Origin: Rossellomorea vietnamensis NBRC 101237 | Lineage (GTDB): Bacteria > Bacillota > Bacilli > Bacillales > Bacillaceae_B | Assembly (NCBI RefSeq): GCF_001591825.1 | Contig: NZ_BCVQ01000018.1 | Location: 1-64,000 of the forward strand | Length of the DNA stretch: 64,000 bases | Reading direction: 5' to 3' | Part shown: positions 35,841-46,609 of the stretch, in pieces | Layout: the number at the start of each line of letters is the position of its first letter | How positions within the stretch are numbered: position 1 is the stretch's first letter | Position numbers and translations under genes: made by a program | The notes under the pieces: generated by a model | Database searches by the model: none | What the model was told of the DNA's origin: nothing | What the model saw: only the letters and a program-made list of their open reading frames with translations

Positions 35841-38492
35841 TTAAAGCGATTTAAGCTCTTCGATCCTCGCTTTTACAGTCGCTTGTTTCTCTAAATAATC
35901 TTTCTCTTTCTCTTTTTCCTCGTCGACTACTTTCTGAGGGGCTTTGCTTACAAACTTTTCATTGTTAAGCTTGCCTTGGACACGGGATACTTCCTTCGTC
36001 CATTTATCCAGTTCTTTTTGAAGACGTGCGATTTCTTCTTCGATATTGATCAGTCCTTCAAGTGGAAGGTACAGATCCACGCCTGTCACGACTGCCGTCA
36101 TCGCCTTTTCCGGTACTTCTACATCCGTTCCCATTTCAAGCTTTTCCGGATTACAGAATTTCTCGATATACGATTGATTCTTTTCGATGATCGTCAGGGT
36201 ATGTGCATCCTTGGCTTTCAGCATCAGGTTGATCTGTTTACTCATCGGCGTGTTCACCTCTGCACGAACATTCCGTACGGCACGGATGATATCAACCAGA
36301 AGCTTCATCTCTTCTGCCGCCCCTTTATCAGTCAGCTTATCATCAACCGTCGGCCAGGCCGCTACAGTGATCGATTCGCCTTGATGCGGCAAGTTCTGCC
36401 ATATTTCCTCGGTAATAAACGGCATGAATGGGTGCAGCAGTCTCATTGTGTTGTCGAGAACGTAAGCCAGGATGGAACGGGTCGTCTTTTTCGCCGCTTC
36501 GTCTTCGCCATATAGAGGCAGCTTCGCCATTTCAATGTACCAGTCACAGAAATCATCCCAGATGAAGTTGTATAGTAAGCGTCCAACTTCACCGAACTCA
36601 TAACGATCTGCCAGGCGCGTCACCGTTTCAATCGTTTCATTTAATCGGGTGAGGATCCATTTATCCGCTACAGACTTCTCACCTGATAAATCGATTTCGT
36701 CGTATTTCATGCCATCCATGTTCATCAGGGCAAATCGGGATGCGTTCCAGATCTTATTCGCGAAGTTCCAAACCGACTCCACTTTTTCAAATGAAAAGCG
36801 CAGATCCTGTCCTGGTGAGCTTCCCGTTGTCAGGAAGTAACGAAGGGAGTCGGAACCGTATTTTTCGATGACATCCATCGGGTCAATACCATTGCCAAGA
36901 GATTTACTCATTTTTCTTCCTTCAGCGTCACGAACCAATCCGTGAATCAATACATCTTTGAAAGGACGCTCTCCAGTAAACTCCAACCCTTGGAAAATCA
37001 TCCGTGAAACCCAGAAAGGAATGATATCATAGCCTGTAACAAGGGTACTTGTCGGATAATAACGTTTGAAATCTTCTGCGTTTGTATCCGGCCAGCCTAA
37101 TGTAGAGAATGGCCATAGTGCAGAACTGAACCATGTGTCCAGTACGTCATCTTCCTGTGTCCAGTTTTCCAAATCTTCAGGAGCTTCTTCTCCTACATGT
37201 ATTTCCCCTGTCTCATTATGATACCAGGCAGGAATTCTGTGTCCCCACCAGAGCTGACGGGAGATACACCAATCGCGTGTATTTTCCATCCAGCGAAGAT
37301 ATGTGTTTTCAAAACGGTCCGGAACAAAGTTTACTTTGTCTTCTTCTTTTTGAAGTTGAATGGACTTTTCCGCCAGTGAATCCATCTTAACGAACCATTG
37401 TTTTGAAAGGTAAGGCTCGACAATCGCCCCGCTACGCTCCGAATGCCCAACCGAATGCATATGCTCTTCAATCTTGAACAATACACCGGAATCCTGTAGA
37501 TCTTTCACAATTTGCTTGCGGCAGTCAAAACGGTCCATGCCGTTATATTTATCAGCTTTCTCGTTCATCGTACCATCTTCATTCATCACAAGGATGCGTT
37601 CCAGATTATGTCGGTTACCGATTTCAAAGTCATTCGGGTCATGGGCAGGTGTGATTTTCACCGCTCCGGAACCGAATTCCATATCCACATAATCGTCACC
37701 GACGATCGGGATTTCACGGCCTACGATTGGAAGGATGACGTTCTTTCCGATCAGGTGCTTGTAGCGGTCATCTTCAGGGTGTACGGCAACCGCCGTGTCC
37801 CCAAGCATCGTTTCAGGACGGGTTGTGGCGATTTCAATGTGGCCGCTTCCGTCAGCCAATGGATATCTCATATGATAGAATGCACCCTGTACATCTTTAT
37901 GAATGACCTCGATATCGGATAGTGCCGTCTTTGTCGCAGGATCCCAGTTGATGATATATTCCCCGCGGTAGATCAATCCTTTATTGTAAAGATCGATGAA
38001 TACCTTTTGAACGGCATCGGACAGACCTTCGTCAAGTGTGAAGCGCTCGCGGCTGTAATCGAGTCCCAGCCCGACTTTCGCCCACTGCTGGCGGATGTGC
38101 TCGGCATATTCTTCTTTCCATTTCCACGTTTCTTCCACGAATTTCTCACGACCGAGGTCATAGCGTGAAATCCCCTGGCTGCGGAGTTTTTCGTCCACTT
38201 TTGCCTGTGTGGCAATCCCGGCATGGTCCATACCCGGCAGCCATAGTACATCGTACCCCTGCATACGTTTCATTCTTGTCAGGATGTCCTGTAATGCTGT
38301 ATCCCAGGCATGGCCAAGATGAAGTTTCCCCGTTACGTTCGGTGGAGGGATGACAATGGTGTAAGGTTCTTTTTCCTTATCGTTTGTCGCTTCGAAGTAT
38401 TTGCCTTCGAGCCACCATTTGTACCGGCCCTGTTCAATGGCATTCGGATCATATTTTGTCGGCATTGATAATTGTTGATCTTGAGTTTCCAT
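35841..38492 (-). CDS. valS: Valyl-tRNA synthetase
   Basis: Class I aminoacyl-tRNA synthetase that charges tRNA-Val. The 883 residues carry the HIGH-type motif in [16 protein letters not shown], a CP1 editing domain (about 190–350), KMSKS in [11 protein letters not shown], an anticodon-binding domain, and the C-terminal coiled coil (about 815–883) typical of ValRS. The ATG is preceded by AGGAGG. A valine T-box leader lies upstream, so expression should rise when tRNA-Val is uncharged. Confidence 0.98.
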   Translation of the reverse strand: METQDQQLSMPTKYDPNAIEQGRYKWWLEGKYFEATNDKEKEPYTIVIPPPNVTGKLHLGHAWDTALQDILTRMKRMQGYDVLWLPGMDHAGIATQAKVDEKLRSQGISRYDLGREKFVEETWKWKEEYAEHIRQQWAKVGLGLDYSRERFTLDEGLSDAVQKVFIDLYNKGLIYRGEYIINWDPATKTALSDIEVIHKDVQGAFYHMRYPLADGSGHIEIATTRPETMLGDTAVAVHPEDDRYKHLIGKNVILPIVGREIPIVGDDYVDMEFGSGAVKITPAHDPNDFEIGNRHNLERILVMNEDGTMNEKADKYNGMDRFDCRKQIVKDLQDSGVLFKIEEHMHSVGHSERSGAIVEPYLSKQWFVKMDSLAEKSIQLQKEEDKVNFVPDRFENTYLRWMENTRDWCISRQLWWGHRIPAWYHNETGEIHVGEEAPEDLENWTQEDDVLDTWFSSALWPFSTLGWPDTNAEDFKRYYPTSTLVTGYDIIPFWVSRMIFQGLEFTGERPFKDVLIHGLVRDAEGRKMSKSLGNGIDPMDVIEKYGSDSLRYFLTTGSSPGQDLRFSFEKVESVWNFANKIWNASRFALMNMDGMKYDEIDLSGEKSVADKWILTRLNETIETVTRLADRYEFGEVGRLLYNFIWDDFCDWYIEMAKLPLYGEDEAAKKTTRSILAYVLDNTMRLLHPFMPFITEEIWQNLPHQGESITVAAWPTVDDKLTDKGAAEEMKLLVDIIRAVRNVRAEVNTPMSKQINLMLKAKDAHTLTIIEKNQSYIEKFCNPEKLEMGTDVEVPEKAMTAVVTGVDLYLPLEGLINIEEEIARLQKELDKWTKEVSRVQGKLNNEKFVSKAPQKVVDEEKEKEKDYLEKQATVKARIEELKSL

Positions 38493-38520
38493 GTGATTTC
38501 CTCCTATATCGTTCTAAAAA

Positions 38521-38792
38521 AAATAAAAAAATCCCCCGTCCTGTGAAAAGGACGAAGGATTCCATTCGCGGTACCACCTTTTTTCTCAGGAGAAAGAAGA
38601 CTCCTGAACTCTCGACGATTATAACGGCTTTTAACCGGCTTCTACTACTCTCATTTCATAGAAACAGCTCTACAGGCGACCTTCCAATGTCTTATCGTAG
38701 AAAATCTCTCAGCAAACGATTTTCCTCTCTGAACGTAAGGATCAATGTACTCTTCCTGTTCATTGCTTTTCATGATTATTTATTTACTCATT
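38521..38792 (-). ncRNA. T-box leader (valine) of valS-folC
   Basis: This leader contains the T-box sequence AAGGTGGTACCGCG (38567–38580) that pairs with the acceptor end of uncharged tRNA. Downstream is a terminator hairpin (GTCCTTTTCACAGGAC plus a T-run at 38524–38555). A stem I region at about 38640–38780 has a probable specifier codon GUC (38678–38680, minus strand), which reads valine. Uncharged tRNA-Val should stabilise the antiterminator and switch on valS. Confidence 0.9.
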
Positions 38793-38794
38793 AT

Positions 38795-38822
38795 AGTATA
38801 GGATAAGATAAACTTTCGTCAA
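38795..38822 (-). promoter_or_regulatory. Promoter of the valS T-box transcript
   Basis: -35 TTGACG (38817–38822) and -10 TATACT (38795–38800) with 16-nt spacing, immediately upstream of the T-box leader. Confidence 0.7.
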
Positions 38823-38840
38823 TCATTATTGGCATTTTCA

Positions 38841-38869
38841 TTGAAAAATATTCATTTTGCCCATACATA
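38841..38869 (+). promoter_or_regulatory. Probable promoter of the small membrane protein gene
   Basis: TTGAAA (38841–38846) and TACATA (38864–38869) are spaced 17 nt apart, about 60 bp before the start codon. The match is moderate, but the spacing is ideal. Confidence 0.45.
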
Positions 38870-38930
38870 GGCACCATTCCATCCCGGTTTCATAAGATAA
38901 AGTAGTGAATACACCCAGGAAAGTGAGTGG

Positions 38931-39125
38931 ATGATGATGAAAAAAATCAACCAGTACACGTTACAGAAATGGATGGGGAACGCCCGATTAATATGTAAGC
39001 AATTCATCATACCCTTTACCATCTTCCAAGGCATCCGCACGATTCTGCTCCCGACCACGTTTGACGTCCTTCTGTTAACCCTGTTTATCGGTATCGGCCT
39101 CGCCATATACTTTGATTGGATTTAA
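38931..39125 (+). CDS. Small membrane protein, unknown function
   Basis: A 64-residue protein (MMMKKINQYTLQKWMG...) with a basic N-terminal half and a hydrophobic C-terminal segment (about 43–61, FDVLLLTLFIGIGLAIYF) plus a weaker one at about 25–40. A plausible promoter upstream, AGGA before the start and a strong rho-independent terminator right after the stop codon mark it as a real single-gene unit, against the direction of its neighbours valS and ysxE. No family is recognised. Confidence 0.6.
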   Translation: MMMKKINQYTLQKWMGNARLICKQFIIPFTIFQGIRTILLPTTFDVLLLTLFIGIGLAIYFDWI

Positions 39126-39161
39126 GGAACTGACGAAAAGTGGATTCGTCAGTCCTTTTTT
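39124..39161 (+). terminator. Terminator of the small membrane protein gene
   Basis: ACTGACGAA (39129–39137) and TTCGTCAGT (39145–39153) form a 9-bp stem extended by flanking pairs. A T7 run follows on the plus strand. It also lies just past the stop codon of the convergent ysxE. Confidence 0.85.
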
Positions 39162-40189
39162 TATTCAGCCTGTTCGGCCTGCTCTTTCTTCTGCTTCTCC
39201 ATCTCATCGAGACGCATGACCACGTATTCAGTATTCTTCAAGAGCCAGTAGTGACGTTGCAGTTTCTTCAGGGACTTCCGTTCATTCCGCTTATCCTTCG
39301 GGGTATGGAAGTATTTTTCCACAACGGCAATGACAGAGCTCGGATAGGCGAGGTAGCTCATGAACAGGAGCCGCTCTTCATTCCGGACGGTAAAATGCTG
39401 AAAGTAGGTGGTGAGCCATTCAATGCATTCCTCATAATATTTTGGATAGGTCTTCAAGGTTCTCGACAAAAACGGAAGCAGATCATGAAACGGCGACGCC
39501 ATCTTGGAGTTCTCAAAGTTATGAAAATACCCCAAGCCCCTTTCATCGAATAAAAAATGCTCCGTCGAAACCTTTCCATGAGTGATCACGGTCCTTACCT
39601 TTTCAAGCTCCTTTGTTTCCTCGTACCATTCATCCAGCATTTTTCGTGAAAACTTCAACGCTTGTGAAGCATCTTTGTAATACATGCAATAATGAAATTG
39701 AAAAGGGGACATGTAGGTGGTCTTTTCACAAGCTTCCACATATTCATCCAGGAACGCCTGCTCTTTATCCCATCTTGACGTGAGCTGCTCATAATGGGAC
39801 TCTCTCTCTTCCTTATCGATTTTCACTTCGTGGGAGGAAAGAGTATGGAGCCTCGCCAATTCCCTGAACATCTTTTGATGCTTTTCAAACTGATCTTCTC
39901 TTTCCTGGTTCATCAGCCACGGCATGACGTAATATAAATCTCCCTGATTCCACACAGCATAGCGGCCATCCATGGTGGGATAAATCGGGACGATCCGATT
40001 ATAGCCCCGCTGAAACAGCAATTGTACATTCCGGACAAAGTCCACGCCATTTTGGGCTGGAAGCTGTTTGACGGCCAGAGTGCCTTTATTTGAAAATACC
40101 TTCGAAATCCTTCCGTAACTTTCAACAAAATGAGGTTCGACCCCATAAGGTTGCAAGACAGGCTTCAATCCCTCCAGCGTTTGCGCCAT
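39161..40189 (-). CDS. ysxE: Spore coat-associated kinase-fold protein YsxE
   Basis: A 342-residue protein of the CotS/YsxE family, which has a protein-kinase-like (choline kinase type) fold and is associated with the spore coat. The kinase-like features are the N-lobe lysine in GTLAVKQLP, the hinge YYVMPWL, and the catalytic-loop equivalent TVITHGKVSTEHFLFDE. The start is ATG with AAGGTG 7 nt upstream. It lies downstream of spoVID as in B. subtilis, where both are made in the mother cell. Its substrate is unknown. Confidence 0.88.
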   Translation of the reverse strand: MAQTLEGLKPVLQPYGVEPHFVESYGRISKVFSNKGTLAVKQLPAQNGVDFVRNVQLLFQRGYNRIVPIYPTMDGRYAVWNQGDLYYVMPWLMNQEREDQFEKHQKMFRELARLHTLSSHEVKIDKEERESHYEQLTSRWDKEQAFLDEYVEACEKTTYMSPFQFHYCMYYKDASQALKFSRKMLDEWYEETKELEKVRTVITHGKVSTEHFLFDERGLGYFHNFENSKMASPFHDLLPFLSRTLKTYPKYYEECIEWLTTYFQHFTVRNEERLLFMSYLAYPSSVIAVVEKYFHTPKDKRNERKSLKKLQRHYWLLKNTEYVVMRLDEMEKQKKEQAEQAE

Positions 40190-40327
40190 TTCTCTCACCT
40201 TCTACGATTACTTTTCTAAAAAAAACGGACCAACCCCAATGAATTTGGTGTCAGCCCCGTCATTTCCACTATGATACTTTGATTCGCTTCTATGGTCCTC
40301 TGATGGGAGTGACCTTGCTATTTTCCT

Positions 40328-41539
40328 TTATCCCTTGAAAACGAATTCGCTGTTCGGGATATATAGAACCTGACCGGCATATACGTCCTGATTCGCTTCG
40401 AGTTGGTTCACCCTTAATAGCTGTGGAATGGTCAAATCATATTTTTCCGCTATATAATCCAGGTTTTCTCCCTCCTGGACGATGCATACACGAAGAGTCG
40501 CTCCCCGTTCTTCTTCTTTCCGGGCAAAGAAATCAGTCAATGAAATGGATTCATACTTCTTTTTGCCCTTCGTCTTTTTCTTTTCTTCCTTTTCTTCCTC
40601 TTCCATCTCTGCTTCTACGGCCGATGAGGAGGACTCTTCTTCTTCCATCTCCTGCTCCTTGTACTTAGGTGCTGGAGGAGGCGTATAAGCGGGCTTCGGT
40701 TCAGCAGGCTGCTCCTCAGACGACTCACTCAGCTCATGTTGAGGAAGCTGAAATACATTCTCTTTCCGGTAGTCGACTTCTTCATAGGAAGGAGCCGGCT
40801 GTGTATCGTATTGAATCTGGACAGGAATTTCATCTTCCTGCTCAGCCGGTGGAGTCCTTCCCTCAAGATTAAACGGCTGATACTCGTCATCCTGGTCCTC
40901 TTCTTCCTCGCCTTCTTCAGCATAACCCGTGATTTCTTCTTCATGATAGTTTTCGTATTCGTACACTTCTTCTCTTTCTTCTTCTTCGGTTTCGACTTCT
41001 TCTTCCGCCTCTTCCACTTCTTCTGCTTGGGCTACGGCACTTGAGCGGTAAAGAGGCTCGAATTCTTCTTCTCTTTCATACTCTGCTTCAAGAGGAGTGT
41101 GAGCCTGCTGTTCACCGTAGATGCCGGTGATGGTCAAGTCAGCGTTCAGCTTTAAACAGGCATTTTCAGGGACGATGTAGTCAAATGACTCAACGAATAC
41201 ATCAATATCCCCCAGGTTCGCGATCCTATTTTTCGGGATTGTGACATCCACCGGGAACCTATGGACAAATTCATATTCACCCTTCTCCCTCTTTTCCACT
41301 GTCTGCACGAACTTCCCGCCTGCTTCGAACTCATCTTCCTCTTCTTCTCTAAGTGATGTCGGTAAATACTCACCCGTCAAATCGAGGCTGCCCCTGATAA
41401 GTACGTACTGCTCTTGTTCTTGTATCGTTATATGAGGATCTAAGGAGATAGATAGCAATTCTTCAACTTCCTGTCCTTTTTTGAACCAAATTGATTCTTC
41501 CAAAGAAAATCGTAAGCACGATTGTTGTTCTTGTGACAA
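40328..41539 (-). CDS. spoVID: Stage VI sporulation protein D (spore coat encasement)
   Basis: Mother-cell protein needed for the coat to encase the forespore; it binds SafA and SpoIVA. The 403 residues have an N-terminal beta-rich domain (about 1–150), a long Glu-rich low-complexity middle (about 165–335) and a C-terminal LysM domain (about 352–398, LRVCIVQEGENLDYIAEKY). TTG start after AAGGAGG. A sigma-E-type promoter lies about 60 bp upstream. The acidic middle explains several long reverse-strand open frames here that are not genes. Confidence 0.93.
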   Translation of the reverse strand: MSQEQQSCLRFSLEESIWFKKGQEVEELLSISLDPHITIQEQEQYVLIRGSLDLTGEYLPTSLREEEEDEFEAGGKFVQTVEKREKGEYEFVHRFPVDVTIPKNRIANLGDIDVFVESFDYIVPENACLKLNADLTITGIYGEQQAHTPLEAEYEREEEFEPLYRSSAVAQAEEVEEAEEEVETEEEEREEVYEYENYHEEEITGYAEEGEEEEDQDDEYQPFNLEGRTPPAEQEDEIPVQIQYDTQPAPSYEEVDYRKENVFQLPQHELSESSEEQPAEPKPAYTPPPAPKYKEQEMEEEESSSSAVEAEMEEEEKEEKKKTKGKKKYESISLTDFFARKEEERGATLRVCIVQEGENLDYIAEKYDLTIPQLLRVNQLEANQDVYAGQVLYIPNSEFVFKG

Positions 41540-41594
41540 AGAAAATTCCTCCTTTCAGGTTCCAAACAAAGAAATAGTAAACAATGCCATTATC

Positions 41595-41623
41595 ACTTTA
41601 TGAAACGGAAAGGAGGAATATGA
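41595..41623 (-). promoter_or_regulatory. Sigma-E-type promoter of spoVID-ysxE
   Basis: -35 TCATATT (41617–41623) and -10 CATAAAGT (41595–41602), spaced 14 nt. This fits the sigma-E consensus (about KMATATT, N13–15, CATACAnT), and sigma-E drives spoVID in B. subtilis. Confidence 0.6.
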
Positions 41624-41643
41624 TAGGAAAACGAAAATCCATA

Positions 41644-41674
41644 AAAAAGAGCCGACCCCAAAAGGATCGGCTTC
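41644..41674 (-). terminator. Terminator of the hem operon
   Basis: AGCCGA (41650–41655) pairs with TCGGCT (41667–41672), with additional CC/GG pairs inside and T6 following on the minus strand. It lies just past the hemL stop codon. Confidence 0.85.
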
Positions 41675-41679
41675 TACCA

Positions 41680-42972
41680 TTACTTCTTACTGATTTTTTC
41701 AAACGCTCTTTCCGCTGCCTGCAGCGTCTTTTCGATATCGTCATCACTGTGGGCTGTCGATAAGAAAAGTCCTTCAAACTGTGAAGGTGGCAGGAATACC
41801 CCTTCATGGGCCATTTCACGGTAGTAGTCGGCAAACATCTCAAGATCGGATGACTTGGCACCTTCGTAGTTCGAAACTTCTTCATTTGTAAAGAAGATCC
41901 CGATCATGGAGCCTGCACGATTGATTCTGTGAGGAATGTTGTATTTTTCCGCAGCTTTCTTCAAGCCTTCCTCCAGTAGATCTGCTTTGCGCGCAAACTC
42001 GGTATACGTTTCTGGAGTGAGCTGGCTCAGCGTTTCGTATCCAGCGGTCATGGCTAACGGATTCCCTGAAAGGGTTCCGGCTTGATAGATCGGTCCGCTC
42101 GGCGCGATCCTTTCCATGATTTCCGCTTTTCCGCCATATGCCCCGACAGGAAGTCCCCCGCCGATGACTTTCCCCAGGCAGGTTAAGTCAGGCGTCACAT
42201 TGTAAAAGCCTTGTGCACAGCCATAGCCAACACGGAAGCCCGTCATGACTTCATCGAAGATCAATAGTGCACCATGACTTTCCGTTACCTCACGCAGGCC
42301 TTCCAGGAAGCCCGGTTGTGGAGGGACGACACCCATGTTTCCGGCTACAGGCTCGACGATCACACCGGCAATGTCATCACCATATTGGTCGAAGGCATAA
42401 CGGATGCTTTCCAGATCATTGTAAGGCACCGTGATCGTATTCTTTGCAACCCCTTCAGGAACACCGGGACTGTCTGGTAATCCGAGTGTCGCGACACCCG
42501 AGCCCGCTTTAATTAATAAGGAGTCCCCATGGCCGTGGTAACAGCCTTCGAACTTGATGATCTTATTGCGGCCGGTGTATCCACGGGCCAACCTCAGGGC
42601 ACTCATCGTCGCTTCCGTACCTGAAGACACCATACGGACGATCTCGATGCTTGGCACCCGGTCGATCACCAGTTGAGCCAGTTTATTTTCAATTTCTGTC
42701 GGAGCACCGAAGCTCGTCCCGTTTTCAGCCACTTTTTTAATGGATTCCACAACCCGGTCATTGCTGTGACCAAGAATGAGAGGACCCCAGGAAAGGACAT
42801 AGTCGATGTACTCATTCCCATCGATATCATAGATTTTCGATCCTTTTCCCCTTTCCATGAAAATCGGATCCATCTTGACGGATTTGAATGCACGGACGGG
42901 ACTGTTCACTCCGCCGGGCATGAGGTTTACAGCTTCCTTAAATGCTTGTTTCGATTTCTCATATGAACGCAA
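41680..42972 (-). CDS. hemL: Glutamate-1-semialdehyde 2,1-aminomutase
   Basis: Pyridoxal phosphate enzyme that converts glutamate-1-semialdehyde to 5-aminolevulinate. The start is the TTG of [14 protein letters not shown], 8 nt after AGGAGG, giving 430 residues, the length of B. subtilis HemL; an upstream ATG adds 11 residues without support. The cofactor lysine lies in [18 protein letters not shown], and the [10 protein letters not shown] motif is present. It is the last gene of the hem operon. Confidence 0.97.
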   Translation of the reverse strand: MRSYEKSKQAFKEAVNLMPGGVNSPVRAFKSVKMDPIFMERGKGSKIYDIDGNEYIDYVLSWGPLILGHSNDRVVESIKKVAENGTSFGAPTEIENKLAQLVIDRVPSIEIVRMVSSGTEATMSALRLARGYTGRNKIIKFEGCYHGHGDSLLIKAGSGVATLGLPDSPGVPEGVAKNTITVPYNDLESIRYAFDQYGDDIAGVIVEPVAGNMGVVPPQPGFLEGLREVTESHGALLIFDEVMTGFRVGYGCAQGFYNVTPDLTCLGKVIGGGLPVGAYGGKAEIMERIAPSGPIYQAGTLSGNPLAMTAGYETLSQLTPETYTEFARKADLLEEGLKKAAEKYNIPHRINRAGSMIGIFFTNEEVSNYEGAKSSDLEMFADYYREMAHEGVFLPPSQFEGLFLSTAHSDDDIEKTLQAAERAFEKISKK

Positions 42973-43027
42973 TATCGGTTCCTCCTTTAGTGATCGTTCA
43001 GTCATCCTGACAGGAATTCTCCACCAA

Positions 43028-44002
43028 TTAGGATAACCAGTTTGCTACGTCTTTTGCAAAATACGTGATGATGAGATCTGCCCCTGCACGTTTCATGCTG
43101 GTCAGTTTCTCCATGACGATTTCCTGTTCATTTACCCAGCCGTTCTGAGCCGCTGCTTTCACCATGCTGTATTCTCCACTTACGTTATAGGCGACAACCG
43201 GTGCATTGAAACGGTCTTTCACTTCACGCATGATATCCAGATACGAAAGGGCCGGTTTCACGATAAGGAAGTCGGCACCCTCTTCCATATCAGACTGCGC
43301 TTCTCTTAGTGCCTCCATGCGGTTCGCCGGGTCCATTTGATACGTTCTGCGATCTCCGAATTGAGGTGTTGAGTGAGCCGCGTCACGGAAAGGACCATAG
43401 AAGCTTGATGAATATTTCACAGCGTATGACATGATCGGCACATCATGATAGCCTGCTTCGTCCAGCCCGTGACGGATGGCTGCTACGAATCCATCCATCA
43501 TGTTGGACGGAGCGATGATGTCTGCACCAGCTTCAGCCTGGCTGACCGCTGTTTTGGCCAACAGATCAAGGGTTTCATCATTCAGGACTTTCCCGTCTTT
43601 GACGATCCCGCAGTGACCGTGACTGGTATATTGACAGAGGCACGTATCGGCGATGACCACAAGATCCGGGTAACGTTCCTTCACAAAACGCGTTGCCTCC
43701 TGGACGATTCCATGGTCATGATACGCCTGTTTTCCCAGCTCGTCTTTTTCAGCAGGAACACCGAAAAGAATGATGGACTTGATCCCGAGTGAAACCACTT
43801 CATCCATTTCTGCTTGTAAATTATCGAGTGAAATATGATAAACACCCGGCATGGATGGAACGACATTCTTGATGTTCTCCCCTTCCACGACAAACAACGG
43901 GTAAATTAGATCTTCTTTTCTTAGATGTGTTTCCCGCACGAGCGCACGCATCGTTTCCGATTGACGTAAGCGGCGGTGTCGATTAAATTGCAGGTCTTTC
44001 AT
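43028..44002 (-). CDS. hemB: Porphobilinogen synthase (5-aminolevulinate dehydratase)
   Basis: Condenses two 5-aminolevulinate molecules to porphobilinogen. The 324 residues contain the zinc cysteine cluster [14 protein letters not shown] and the two Schiff-base lysine segments ([16 protein letters not shown] and [12 protein letters not shown]). A strong TAGGAGG site precedes the ATG. It lies between hemD and hemL in the usual order. Confidence 0.97.
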   Translation of the reverse strand: MKDLQFNRHRRLRQSETMRALVRETHLRKEDLIYPLFVVEGENIKNVVPSMPGVYHISLDNLQAEMDEVVSLGIKSIILFGVPAEKDELGKQAYHDHGIVQEATRFVKERYPDLVVIADTCLCQYTSHGHCGIVKDGKVLNDETLDLLAKTAVSQAEAGADIIAPSNMMDGFVAAIRHGLDEAGYHDVPIMSYAVKYSSSFYGPFRDAAHSTPQFGDRRTYQMDPANRMEALREAQSDMEEGADFLIVKPALSYLDIMREVKDRFNAPVVAYNVSGEYSMVKAAAQNGWVNEQEIVMEKLTSMKRAGADLIITYFAKDVANWLS

Positions 44003-44028
44003 AATAAAAGCCTCCTAATGTTTGATAG

Positions 44029-44811
44029 CTAACAGGCAGAGATGAACTCTTTCATCTCATTCACCATTTCATTTACAGTATAAACGCTTGGACAGATTTT
44101 TACATGTAATCCGTATTGCTCCGCGGTTTTTTTTGTGATCGGGCCGATACACGCAATGGGAACGTCCCTGATGTGATCATAGAGGGAATACTGACGGATG
44201 ATCTTCATAAAATGATGGACCGTCGATGAACTCGTAAATGTAATGATATCCACTTGTTCTTTTTCAATGATTGTTTTCAACTGCACGATGCTGTTCTCCG
44301 GAAGGACCGTTTCATAGACGATCCATTCCCGACAGCTGACTCCCGCTGTGGCCAATTCCGTCGCAATCACATTCCTTGCCAGATTCCCTTTTGGAATCAG
44401 AACGTGACCATCAGGCTTCACTTTAGAAATGAACTCCTCGGCGAAGTCATCACCTGTGAAATTTTCCGGGACAAATGAAATCGGTATGCCGAATTTATGA
44501 CAGTACTGCTCCGTCTTGGTCCCGACGGCAGCGAATTTTCCCGTATATGAGGATAAAGGGATACCCAGTCTTTCTAATGCTTCCAGGAAGAATTTCACCC
44601 CATTTTTACTGGTGAAAATAATCCAATCGTATGTATGCAGGGAAGTATGAAGCGATACCTCCAACGGATCTATGTGGGGGTGAAAATGAAGGAGCGGCAC
44701 CAAGATCGGCACCCCTCCCTCGCTTTCAATGAGCGACCCGGTTTCACTGGATCCCTCATTGCCACGAGTAATCAAAACCTTTACTTGTTCTAAAGGCCTC
44801 TTACCCTTCAT
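44029..44811 (-). CDS. hemD: Uroporphyrinogen-III synthase
   Basis: Closes hydroxymethylbilane with inversion of ring D to give uroporphyrinogen III. The 260 residues form the two-domain HemD fold. Sequence conservation is always low in this family, but the segments DWIIFTSKNGVKFFLEAL, FAAVGTKTEQ and DIITFTSSSTVHHFM are typical. Overlaps hemC by 1 bp and precedes hemB. Confidence 0.93.
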   Translation of the reverse strand: MKGKRPLEQVKVLITRGNEGSSETGSLIESEGGVPILVPLLHFHPHIDPLEVSLHTSLHTYDWIIFTSKNGVKFFLEALERLGIPLSSYTGKFAAVGTKTEQYCHKFGIPISFVPENFTGDDFAEEFISKVKPDGHVLIPKGNLARNVIATELATAGVSCREWIVYETVLPENSIVQLKTIIEKEQVDIITFTSSSTVHHFMKIIRQYSLYDHIRDVPIACIGPITKKTAEQYGLHVKICPSVYTVNEMVNEMKEFISAC

Positions 44812-45743
44812 TATTGATCCAGCTCCTCTTTCACCTGGTCGATCAAGGCTTTTGCCCCTTGTTTTGTTAAACTTTCAGCCACTTTTTCTCCAACTTCTTT
44901 CGGATCTGGACCCGTCATGTATTCTTTGTAGATCATCTGTCCGTCCGGAGAAGCGACAAGTCCGGTCAATGCAACATCTCCATTGTCCTTCAGCTCGGCA
45001 AATCCCGCAATCGGCACCTGACAGCCACCTTCCATTTTATGCAGGAAAGCTCGTTCAGCCGTCACTGTACTCGTTGTCTCTTCGCACGCGAACTTCTCTA
45101 GCAGTTCAAGAACTTCATCGTCATCATTTCTGCACTCGATCGAAAGGGCCCCTTGACCGACAGCCGGCAAGCAAAGGTCCGGATCAAGGAATTCCGTTAC
45201 GACATCCGACGTCCATCCCATGCGCGATAGTCCCGCCGCTGCCAGGATGATGGCATCATAATCTTCATTTTGAAGTTTAGAAAGGCGGGTATCGATGTTG
45301 CCGCGGATCCACTTGATTTCAAGATCCGGTCTCACTGACAGGATTTGAGCTCCTCTTCTAAGACTGCTCGTTCCGACGATCGCTCCGCCAGGGAGGTCTT
45401 TGAGGGCAACATGATTCTTACTGATGAACGCGTCACGGTGATCCTCACGAACCGGGATGCTTCCGATGGTCAGTCCTTCTGGCAAAACAGCCGGCATATC
45501 TTTCATACTGTGAACGGCCATGTCGATTTCTTTATCCAGCATCGCCTGCTCGATTTCTTTTACAAATAATCCTTTACCGCCCACTTTGGATAAGGTGACA
45601 TCCAGGATCTGATCCCCTTTCGTCACAATCTCCTTTACTTCGAAATCGTAAGAAGGGTCGATTGCCTTCAACTGATCGATCACCCAATTGGTTTGGGTAA
45701 GGGCTAATTTACTTCGTCTTGAACCAACAATGATTTTTCTCAT
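44811..45743 (-). CDS. hemC: Hydroxymethylbilane synthase (porphobilinogen deaminase)
   Basis: Polymerises four porphobilinogen units. The 310 residues start with [20 protein letters not shown] and include the catalytic aspartate region [15 protein letters not shown]. The cysteine that holds the dipyrromethane cofactor lies in [13 protein letters not shown]. The ATG is preceded by AGGAGG. It follows hemX by 17 bp. Confidence 0.97.
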   Translation of the reverse strand: MRKIIVGSRRSKLALTQTNWVIDQLKAIDPSYDFEVKEIVTKGDQILDVTLSKVGGKGLFVKEIEQAMLDKEIDMAVHSMKDMPAVLPEGLTIGSIPVREDHRDAFISKNHVALKDLPGGAIVGTSSLRRGAQILSVRPDLEIKWIRGNIDTRLSKLQNEDYDAIILAAAGLSRMGWTSDVVTEFLDPDLCLPAVGQGALSIECRNDDDEVLELLEKFACEETTSTVTAERAFLHKMEGGCQVPIAGFAELKDNGDVALTGLVASPDGQMIYKEYMTGPDPKEVGEKVAESLTKQGAKALIDQVKEELDQ

Positions 45744-45760
45744 AATGACCTCCTGAAAAC

Positions 45761-46594
45761 TTATGAATACCAGAAATGAAATGAAGACAACCGACTAGCT
45801 AGGAAAAAGTTGATTAATATAATCAAGAAGGCTGCAACATTAAGAAACGCTAATGATTTACCAAAGACATTCTTTTTAATGCGAAGGTATAAATACATGC
45901 TATATAAAATTAATAGAATGAATGATCCCACGATCTTTGGATCATACCATAGAAATTCCGGGAGCTTGATGTATGCCCATTGCAGCCCCAATATCAGGCT
46001 CAACAGAAGCATCGCCACCCCGATGGAATTAGAGATATAAGATATCTTCTCAAGCTTGGACAAATCACTGATTCTCCATAACCTCTGCCCCCATTTTTTC
46101 TCCTTCAATAATTTAAACTGGAGGAGATAAAGAAGGGAAAACACAAAGGAAAGACTGAAGGCCCCATATGACAGGATGGCCATCGTAATGTGAATCAGCA
46201 GTAACTCCGATACCATCTGTTCTGCCATTGCCTGGGACTCGACCTGAACGGGCGCAAATGTATGGATTGCCATGATGATGAAACCGAGTACATTTGTAAA
46301 GAAGACGGTGAAATCCACCCTTAGCAATCGGTTGATAATCAGGGACAATGTGATGAGCACCCAGGCATAAAAATAAAGTCCCTCAAAGATGGTGAGGACC
46401 GGAAACCTGCCTGTATTCATCATGTAAAGAAATAAAAAGATTGTTTGAAGGACCCAAACAATCGCAAGTAACCAGAAGGCAAACAGGTTCGCCTTCCGGT
46501 TTTTGTTTAAGAAATCTATAAAATAAAAGAGAATACTAATAGCATACAGAACAATCATAAGTTCGTGCAGCCTAGTCATCGTTTGTTCAAACAT
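45761..46594 (-). CDS. hemX: HemX, membrane protein of the hem operon
   Basis: A 277-residue integral membrane protein with about eight hydrophobic helices, related to the CcsA/CcmC cytochrome c assembly family. In B. subtilis HemX limits the amount of HemA. The start [12 protein letters not shown] is chosen because GAGG lies 8 nt upstream and the length equals the B. subtilis protein within one residue; earlier in-frame starts overlap that site. It is translated right after hemA. Confidence 0.92.
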   Translation of the reverse strand: MFEQTMTRLHELMIVLYAISILFYFIDFLNKNRKANLFAFWLLAIVWVLQTIFLFLYMMNTGRFPVLTIFEGLYFYAWVLITLSLIINRLLRVDFTVFFTNVLGFIIMAIHTFAPVQVESQAMAEQMVSELLLIHITMAILSYGAFSLSFVFSLLYLLQFKLLKEKKWGQRLWRISDLSKLEKISYISNSIGVAMLLLSLILGLQWAYIKLPEFLWYDPKIVGSFILLILYSMYLYLRIKKNVFGKSLAFLNVAAFLIILINFFLASRLSSFHFWYS

Positions 46595-46609
46595 CGACAT
46601 TAACCTCAC

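Noticed and set aside
40423-41044. Several plus-strand frames over spoVID
   Set aside because: They arise from the Glu-rich coding repeat of spoVID read backwards (poly Phe/Ser/Leu).
44729-45250. 173-residue plus-strand frame over hemC/hemD
   Set aside because: It is a reverse-strand shadow of hemC, with low-complexity Leu/Pro/Ser composition and no start signal.
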